Origin: Cladobotryum mycophilum
Taxonomy: Eukaryota > Ascomycota > Sordariomycetes > Hypocreales > Hypocreaceae
Direction: 5' to 3'
Length of the DNA stretch: 64,000 bases
Assembly: GCA_036429605.1 (NCBI GenBank)
Contig: JAVFKD010000002.1
Coordinates: 744,001-808,000 of the forward strand
The notes under the pieces were generated by a model that saw only the letters and a program-made list of their open reading frames with translations, was not told where the DNA came from and did not search any database. The position numbers and the translations under genes are program-made. This document shows, in pieces, positions 56,819 through 64,000 of this stretch (position 1 is the stretch's first letter; each line of letters opens with the position of its first letter).

Positions 56819-58465
56819 ATGTTCGTCCACTCTGGGGCCAGCCTTCATGGCCACGAATTGCAAGACCAACAACCATCTCCTCCCCCTCACTCGAGACGAT
56901 TTCCCTTTCTTCGCACAGCATTACGGCCCCTCTCCACCGAATCGATGACTGGCGGAACATCACCAACTAGCCCAATAGATGACCTCCCTGGCAGGCCGCT
57001 GTCTGTTGCCGAGCCCCTCCGCCGATCATCGCTTATAAACCGCCGCCGCACTACTTCGGACTCTGTGAGACCCAAAGATGTCACGGTCAGGTTTCGCGAG
57101 CCACAGTTGGGGGATATAGTCTCATCCACTGTGCCGAGCGAGGATGAAGAGTCCTTGGTCGGCTCCGAGATTAGCGACCAGACCGATGTGTCAAGCCGGC
57201 AGAAGAAGCGAAAGCGGGCTCCTCGAAAGTCTACCCGTTTTGCGCTGGGCTATCCTGCCCCACAGCTACGCACCAAGCAACGAACTTTTCTGCAAATCCG
57301 ACCCCGAGTGCTGCTTCAGTTACAGGAATTAGGGGAGAAGCGAGCGATGCCAGCTTTTGACGTGGTTCCCTCAAGTCTCATCGCCGGATCTTTGATCATC
57401 CCCAAGTTGAATAAGCGGTTTCCTCGCATGTTCCGCGCAAAGCCCTGTCTTGGCCAAAACGATCTTCTCCTTGTTCGCAGCGAGCATTATAGCCCTTCTT
57501 CCCCCTCCTCATCACCCATACCCTCTGATGACGCAGAGAAGAATCTGGACGATAGGGACGTCCTTGCTGTGGTTAGTACGACGACGGAGCAAGACGATAA
57601 TTTTGTCGAGATTGTCTTCCAAGATGGGTCGACTTGGACCACTAGCTTAATGGCTAATGGGTCCTATGAATTTACCCACGTAAACGATCAAGGCGAAATT
57701 GTCAAAGCCCGTTGGGTCAAACGGGCACTCACATCACCCAGGGCTAGCTGGGCATCAGCCAATGCCGTATCACCCTCACCATCACCCCCACCACCTGAAC
57801 ATAAGTGGACCTTTAGTATCATAGATCCAACGACTCGGAGGCATCCTATCCAGGGTATCCTTACTTCGACGACATTGGACATATTTGACACATATAGCAC
57901 CATGTCGACATCGAGCGGTCGTTATCCACCTACACGATCGTTTGGATCAGATACCAACAGTAGCCCTGACCAGTCACCTGTACCTAGTAACAGTACAGAG
58001 GAGCGAGCAACGATGAATGTGCCCGAGGAAAACAAGACATTGATGCTTGCCACGGCGATTTGGATTAGTCTCCGACAAAAAGGATGGCCAGGATCTGCAT
58101 CGCCTAGGTTGCCTCGAGTTATGTCATACCGCAGCATAAGCAACGGAAACGCTGGGCGGGCCCAAACCTTTCCCATGAGCTGCGGAAGCTCAGGTGCGTC
58201 GACACCAACGACGCCACATGCACGCAGTTTTCCTCTGGATACCTCGAGCGCTCACTCACACCAAGGGATGATTAGGCGTGCCGTGTCCTCGGGTGGTGAA
58301 TTCATGAGGAGAAGGCGGGAGGCATCCGGCATGATGGAGTTGGAGGAGGTGAGCGAAAAGCAAAAGACAAAGGTCAAAGTGGAGGACGACACACCTACAT
58401 GCCGACTTAAAGTACGGCGTTTTACATACAAGTTGTTCCATCCAAGGTCACAACGTGTTTCATAG
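56819..58465 (+). CDS. conserved orphan protein, 548 aa
   Basis: Single exon from the ATG at 56819, 548 residues. The N-terminus is Ser/Arg/Pro-rich. A basic patch RQKKRKRAPRKSTRFALGYPAP could be a nuclear signal. The central part (about 145-300) looks folded: LRTKQRTFLQIRPRVLLQLQ, SLIAGSLIIPKLNKRFPRMF, NDLLLVRSEHY, and strands FVEIVFQDGSTWTTSLMANG and YEFTHVND. The remainder is disordered Ser/Thr/Pro-rich with a basic end (CRLKVRRFTYKLFHP). I do not recognise a named domain; the central block resembles conserved Pezizomycotina proteins of unknown function. The long upstream gap and pyrimidine-rich leader suggest elaborate transcriptional or translational control. Confidence 0.82.
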   Translation: MFVHSGASLHGHELQDQQPSPPPHSRRFPFLRTALRPLSTESMTGGTSPTSPIDDLPGRPLSVAEPLRRSSLINRRRTTSDSVRPKDVTVRFREPQLGDIVSSTVPSEDEESLVGSEISDQTDVSSRQKKRKRAPRKSTRFALGYPAPQLRTKQRTFLQIRPRVLLQLQELGEKRAMPAFDVVPSSLIAGSLIIPKLNKRFPRMFRAKPCLGQNDLLLVRSEHYSPSSPSSSPIPSDDAEKNLDDRDVLAVVSTTTEQDDNFVEIVFQDGSTWTTSLMANGSYEFTHVNDQGEIVKARWVKRALTSPRASWASANAVSPSPSPPPPEHKWTFSIIDPTTRRHPIQGILTSTTLDIFDTYSTMSTSSGRYPPTRSFGSDTNSSPDQSPVPSNSTEERATMNVPEENKTLMLATAIWISLRQKGWPGSASPRLPRVMSYRSISNGNAGRAQTFPMSCGSSGASTPTTPHARSFPLDTSSAHSHQGMIRRAVSSGGEFMRRRREASGMMELEEVSEKQKTKVKVEDDTPTCRLKVRRFTYKLFHPRSQRVS

Positions 58466-60370
58466 CAGATACAAGCATCAGGTTTAGCGTTGTCATCTAT
58501 CCCCTGGTTCATTAGCATAGGACGGAGTCATGTATATAGCTTGAAGAAAAGAAAAAAAGGTCAATAACAGACACAGAGTGCATCTTCTCTCACCCACTTT
58601 CTTCTTTTCTTTCATTCTTGCTTGCTAAAGTGAACTTGAAGTGAACTGTCTGCCCCCTTACTGGATTGTTGGAATCGCGGCATCTCATCGGCATGCTCCG
58701 AATAATCCATGCCAGTGTGTCCGATTATCGAGAACAGTTCCGGATCACTGGTCCATGACTGCATGATGACATTTTAGGGGGCAGGGATGTTACAAGTCAT
58801 GTAATACAGAATTGATGGCTTTCTCACGACGGCCTGATTATTCTCCCAACATGTGAGTGTTTCTATACCTATTTACGGATCTCTACAAGGTTATCCTGAA
58901 GCTTATTCCAAAATACTGGGCAAGGTATTGGACCTGGACCTACATCTACTGTCTTGTACAGGTACGTAAATGTCGACCCCCCTTGCATATCTGTTTGCCC
59001 TCGAATCCCTTTTCTTCCTTTTTTGGCTGCACGTAATCGACTCGCTTCTGCCAAACGTGGAAGCGGAACGTGTGGCCGCTGTGGCGTTTGAGTGCAACGA
59101 GAATATCCCCCCTTCCGGACCAACCAGATGACCTCTAGATGCAGGGTTTTCTAAAGTGAAGATTCCATTAATAATATTTCTGTTCGATCAAACGGATTGC
59201 GTTTGCTTTTCGAGGCGATGCTTTCTTTTCTTTTTTGCTTTTGTTTGCTTTTGGTATTCGATGGCTGAACAAGGGTTCCTGTTGCTGCTCGTTCAGCGAG
59301 AGGAGGGGTTTTGTCTGAATAGAGGTAATATCATGCAAACAGCCATGTAGTTAGTTGGGAACTTGAGAATCAGTGTCATTTTCATAGCAGAGAGTGGATT
59401 GATTGCATTCGCACAACACAATCTACATACCTGACTGACCTCCGGCAATTGAGCTCCACCTCTTTGCCATAAATATGGGGTATCCCACTTATTACTAATT
59501 CTGCTCATCCATTGATAGAGTACCTTTTGGCGGTGACCTATTCGTATGTATACTGTGACAACTTGGTACGTTGTCTACAGCAAACACGTCCCTGTATTCT
59601 TTTTACTTTCCCGTTTGTTTGCTCATCATCTCGGGCATCCGCATAGCATCTTTACAAGCACCGTAATAGATGCGAGCGGGCGACGGTAAAAGCTCTGACC
59701 AAGACCACCGAGCTGCTACCTACTGGGTAAATCAGCTTCCGATAAAAAGACAGCCCGCCCGGCTCCAGTTCAGTGAGGCAGGCTTCCAGCGACTGACGTA
59801 AACGGGTACCAACCAACCTTGGAGCCCAGTATTGGATACTTGGTAGGCACTGAGTGCTATACGTACACCACTCCCACCACCACCACCACCACCACTACTC
59901 ACCAGTAGGTACCTGTTCACAGTCACTTACCTCCAGTACAGTTACTCCCGTCCGTCCAGTTAGTGACTGCTGCTGCGGGCTGCTGCTTGTTGAGCGACAC
60001 ACACCACCACCAACTAGGCAAGCAAGTTGGTTCGTACACCAAACGAGGCTGAAGACTGGAGACGGACTGGATACTTCTCCTCTAGAATTCCACTACCAAA
60101 CTTCCTTCCCCCCTCAACTCTGTTTACAAACCGCCATCATTTTCATCGTTTTTTTTTTTTGGTAACAAGAATTCTCTATAAATTTATTCTACATCTATAG
60201 GTATCCGCGCATTTGGCGGATTCCCCATGGGTGTCCACGGCTGCTTTCGCCACAGCCCTTTCAAAGCCCAAGCCGTTGCCCAAGAGCTCGGCGTCCAACC
60301 CAGGGCTCGACCTTGATTTCCCTCGACCATCCGGGGCTGCAACCTCTGATACGACGAGCCTCTCGGCGAT
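58466..60370. other. intergenic region upstream of BLM10
   Basis: 1.9 kb without a supported gene. Contains (CAC)n at about 59875-59895 and several GGTACC/TACCTAC stretches at 59715-59960. The last 200 bases are the BLM10 leader. An ATG at 60227 opens a 29-codon upstream frame ending at 60316. Confidence 0.5.
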
Positions 60371-63300
60371 ATGGACGAGACTATTGGTCCGCAGCACGAT
60401 GGCCCGGCGGCTGGCTTGTCCGCTTCTGCGGCCTCGCATCTTATGACGAGCTTCGCCGCTTACGAGCCCATCTCCCGTGCCACCTCGCCTGGCTTGCCCT
60501 TTTCGAAATCCGACCCGGATGACAAGAAGCGATATCGTCAACGAACCTTTGCATACTTCAACCAGCTGCCCTTTGAAGTCGAAGAGGAAACCCAGCGCGA
60601 TGCTGCTCTGCAGGGTATCCTCAAGCAGCTCTACATATCTATCCAGGCAGAGGACTTCTCTCCCGGTGCCGTCCACTGGACTAGAGAGCTTCAAGGATGG
60701 CTTAATCTTAAGTTTGAGATGACCAGAGAGTTGAGGGCAAAGCTGGCCAAGCTCTATTACTCTCTGGCTCTTGCCCCCGGGCTCGATGCATCCGCAGCAG
60801 ATCGCTTCTTACGGATGGTCTTGACGCTTACAAGGTACGCATCTATTGAACCCTACCCCTCCCTACGTGTTTTCCGTATACACTACTGACTCTACGTCTT
60901 TCCATTAGGAAAAATCATTATTTAAAACCTGGTGAGGATTTGATACTCGAGTGGAAACCGCTTTGGAGCGAAATCAAGGCTTGGGTTCTCCCCTCTGAAG
61001 TCCCCGCGCATCAGAGTAACCGACGACGGTCGGTTAAGCAGCTCCTCAAGCTGAGCACTCATGCGCATACCTATTTCGACCCCAAGGACAGGCTGGCCAT
61101 GCTAGAGGAGTTTTTGCCATTCTTTAGTACGAATGAGCTTCCCAACGCCTTCATCGTTGTTGGATGTCTCAACGGCTTGCTTCCCAGTCACCCCGCTCCC
61201 CAGTCTGAAGTTGGATCACACCCAGAAGATTTCTTCCCGACGCTCTTCCACCTGTGGTCGCTTATCAACCGGTCCAAGGGTATCGATATGGCTTTTATTG
61301 ATTTGTTTTCTCGGCTGGCCAGGGATCATATCCATTGCTCGTATATCCCCTTCACTGAGCACGGCATTTTCACCAAGGCTCAGTCTGACCTCATGTTTAC
61401 GGCCATTCTACGATTGACTCAGATTCCGGTGGGGCAAGCCAATTCCCCGTACACTCCCCTCGATTACCTCTCTGGAGCTGGTATTTATCTTGAAAAGGAC
61501 AAGAAGAAATACCCTGTGGCATATATGATAGCCCGTTTGATCGTAAGCTCACTGTCTCCCATTTGTTTGGAACATGACAACTCTATCATGTCGGGCCTGG
61601 AAGGCCTGATGGAGTCCATCGACACCTTTTTCCACCCCTCAAACCAAGGATCCTGGACTGGCTTGCTAGGCCAGCTGACTTTGTTCCTGACCGATGCTTT
61701 CGTCTCGCGGTGGAATCGTGAGCAGAGTGGGGAGCTTGATATCCCCAAAGACCGGAAGATCAATGATGCTCTGAAGAAGCGTTTTGTGTCGTCGCTCAAG
61801 GAAATTACCTTTATGGGCCTGTTCTCAAAGAGTAGCCGTGTTTCGCATTGCTATTACAATGCCTTGCAGGGCCTGGCGTATCTTGAACCTGATCTGATAC
61901 TCCCTGGAGCGCTGCAGCGGTTCTACCCTAGTCTTCAGGGTTTGGTTGAGGTTCACAGAACGACGTCGAGTTTGAATGGTTTGCAGATGATTGCCAACAT
62001 AATGTCAAAGCTAAAGGGCTATCGATGCCACATCACGGCTTTGTTGGCCCTTGCCCTCCCGGGCATTGATGCCAATGATCTCAACAAGACTCAGTATACC
62101 TTGAATTTTATTCAGAGTGTGGGCTATAGCATCCCTGTTGTTCCCTTGACCGGAAATGAAAGTCATATTCATGACACGACACTTGCCATGCAGTGGGTAC
62201 AAGGGGAGATGGATCGTATGGAGCACGAAGGCCAAAACGTGAAAATTGACTACAACAATGAACTCACGGATGAAGATGAAGCAAACATTCTGAGGTCTTC
62301 AACTGCAGGTTTTGGTGAATTCATCATCACGTTGCTGGGCAAGGTTTTCACCCTGCTTGAGAATTTGCCTGATGCCAATCAAGTCAGGGGAGGCACACCA
62401 GAAGATAACGTCGTAAATGCCCTGCCTGCAGCTCTCTCCCCCTTGTTCGCATCCCTCTCGCCTGATTTGTTCGATATCGTTTTGGAGAAGATTGCTACTT
62501 TCGTTTCCTCCCACGTGGTCCATCAAGCACGAGATGCCATGGCTTGGATATTGAATGCCCTTTGTAAAGTTAACCCGGAGAAGACGCTCAAGGTGTTTAT
62601 TCCCATGCTCGTGGTCAACATCCGAAACGAAATCGATTTTAACAATGCGGCCTCTGACCGCACAAGTGGAACGGATTATCTGCCGAGAGATCGAGCCTTG
62701 GTTTGGCACATTAGTATGCTTGCCATGGCGGTTGTCCACGTTGGCCGAGAAGTCCTCAGCTACAAGGACGAGCTGCTCGGCATCGCCAAGTATATGCAAG
62801 AGAAGTGCCGTGGTCTACCAACCATTCTCGTATCCAATTACATTCATCATCTGTTGTTGAACTTGACGCACACCTACCCCATTGATCACGCCTTGTACGA
62901 GCCGGATGTCATAAAGAGGGGCTTGACATTACCGACTGGGGTAAGACGACATCGCCAGCAGACCTCACGATCCGATGGCATCAGCCTTCTCCCCCGGAGA
63001 TTGAATTTGCCGTCGAGCTCTTCGCCTCGCAAACGCAATCAGCCGCAGAACAGCTAGAGCGCTTGCTCAGTGATGATCCGCCCGTCAGCAGAACGGGAAA
63101 AAACAAGGAGTGGTCTGATGAGGTTTCTAGATTGATGCAGCAAATTCGCTTAGTCACATCTGGCATGGCGACAATGTTCGACCCTAAGCGAGCTTCAGGT
63201 GAAGATACTAATCAGGATACTAATATGGATATTGATGATGACTTGGACGACGACGTCATGATAGATGATGATCCATTGGCTGAGGTGGCCGAAGATGAAG

Positions 63301-64000
63301 AATTGCGTCCCCAATATCGGTACAAGGCAGGATATCTTTTGAGTCCCAGTGACCCAGTCTACGAACGAATTCATGAACTGCGAGATCAGCTTGGACATCT
63401 CCTAATCAAGACGCACTCATTCCTGACATCGGAGCAGGAAGATGATGTCGACTGTTTCACAACGCTTTGCTCCGCCTACCGGACGTGGATAACTGATGTC
63501 GGAATTGAGCGTTCTGCCCACCCGCTGGAGAGACACTTGAGGCTATACAAGGCTGATATTGCGGCCTTTAAGATCAAGGGTTTGAGAAAGGTGTATCCAC
63601 GACCATTGCTCATCAAGCGTGCCGAGGCATATCAGATGCTGCGCATGAAGCACAATGCGTCGGCCCGGCAAAAGAGTGAGCTAGACAAGCGACTATTGCT
63701 TGATCTCGCGCAGTCATGTTTATCTTCATATGCCGATGTTCGACGGGTGGCGCAAAGTGCCCAGGATTCATCACTAAAGGTTCTTATTGGCGGCAAGCCC
63801 CTGGTGATCCCAGTTATCATGGATGGACTACGCAAGGCTCTCGACGAGAACGATCATGACAAGATCAAGGGAGGCATGTACTCTCTGCTGTTCACCTCTC
63901 TAATGAGGACACTTCTCAGAGACTGGAGATTTGCACCTGAAGCGATGCGCCTTTACATCGAGACAGCGGGCATTGATAAGCCGTCAATCCAAAATCTAGG
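60371..64000 (+). CDS. BLM10: proteasome activator BLM10/PA200, 5' part (one apparent frame break; runs off the window)
   Basis: Large HEAT-repeat cap that binds the 20S proteasome. Exon 1 is 60371-60834; the 74-nt intron 60835-60908 leads to exon 2, open to the window end. About 1185 codons are present, probably a little over half of the protein. Family signatures: RQRTFAYFNQLPFEVEEE near the start, EWKPLWSEIKAWVLPSE, HTYFDPKDRLAMLEEFLPFF, NSIMSGLEGLMESIDTFFHPSN, and acidic IDDDLDDDVMIDDDP later. At 62918-62921 (four G) the frame breaks by one base: VIKRG must continue as LDITDWGKTTSPADLTIRWH and is then open to 64000. The stop at 63055-63057 belongs to the wrong frame. The start at 60371 is the first ATG in frame. 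A neighbouring frame upstream (AFATALSKPKPLPKSS) also looks protein-like, so the true N-terminus may lie earlier. Confidence 0.92.

Overview
The window looks like nuclear DNA of a filamentous ascomycete, probably a Sordariomycete near Hypocreales. Introns are short (mostly 52-196 nt) with GTRNGY-type donors and CTAAC/CTGAC-like branch sites. The gene content is typical of such fungi: a Zn2Cys6 regulator, a fungal bZIP, fungalysin, a PIR wall protein and a LYR protein of the Cup1-like type. There is no operon structure, virus or CRISPR, and I found no tRNA or rRNA gene.

Layout. 1-10 kb: a small three-exon Myb/SANT-like gene (-), a nucleoside 2-deoxyribosyltransferase-like gene (+), an RGG-box coiled-coil protein (+), the U1 snRNP factor LUC7 (-), divergent from the GPI transamidase subunit GPI16 (+), then a trypsin-like secreted protease (-). 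10-22 kb: a fungalysin M36 metalloprotease (-) in gene-poor DNA, a doubtful small membrane or secreted protein (+), and a PIR-type, GPI-anchored wall protein (+). 23-32 kb: a U1-type zinc-finger splicing protein, a dienelactone hydrolase, a TAPT1/EMP65-family membrane protein and an orphan single-pass membrane protein, all (+). 32-50 kb: importin beta KAP123 (-), a LysM membrane protein (-), a Zn2Cys6 regulator (+), TIM17 (+), an isoaspartyl peptidase/L-asparaginase (-), a bZIP factor (-) divergent from a protein kinase (+), and a LYR-motif protein (-). 50.9-56.8 kb has almost no coding signal and leads into a conserved orphan gene with a long pyrimidine-rich leader. The right edge holds the 5' part of the proteasome activator BLM10/PA200.

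The genes are mostly housekeeping and not functionally linked. The exception is a loose secreted/cell-surface group between 9 and 22 kb (S1 protease, M36 protease, PIR wall protein), which fits a fungus that attacks protein-rich hosts or substrates.

The clearest unexpected signal concerns the sequence itself. Six genes, including the normally essential GPI16, carry eight reading-frame breaks. Every break has the same sign (one base missing), and every one is at a G/C homopolymer. In each case the correct family sequence resumes in the neighbouring frame. This is best read as systematic homopolymer under-calling in the assembly rather than pseudogenes. The most biologically interesting points are a PIR protein whose Cys domain comes before its repeats (reverse of yeast), a 24-nt micro-exon coding one quarter of a zinc cluster, a trypsin fold with a chymotrypsin-like S1 pocket, and three phased CCAAT boxes in a divergent promoter.
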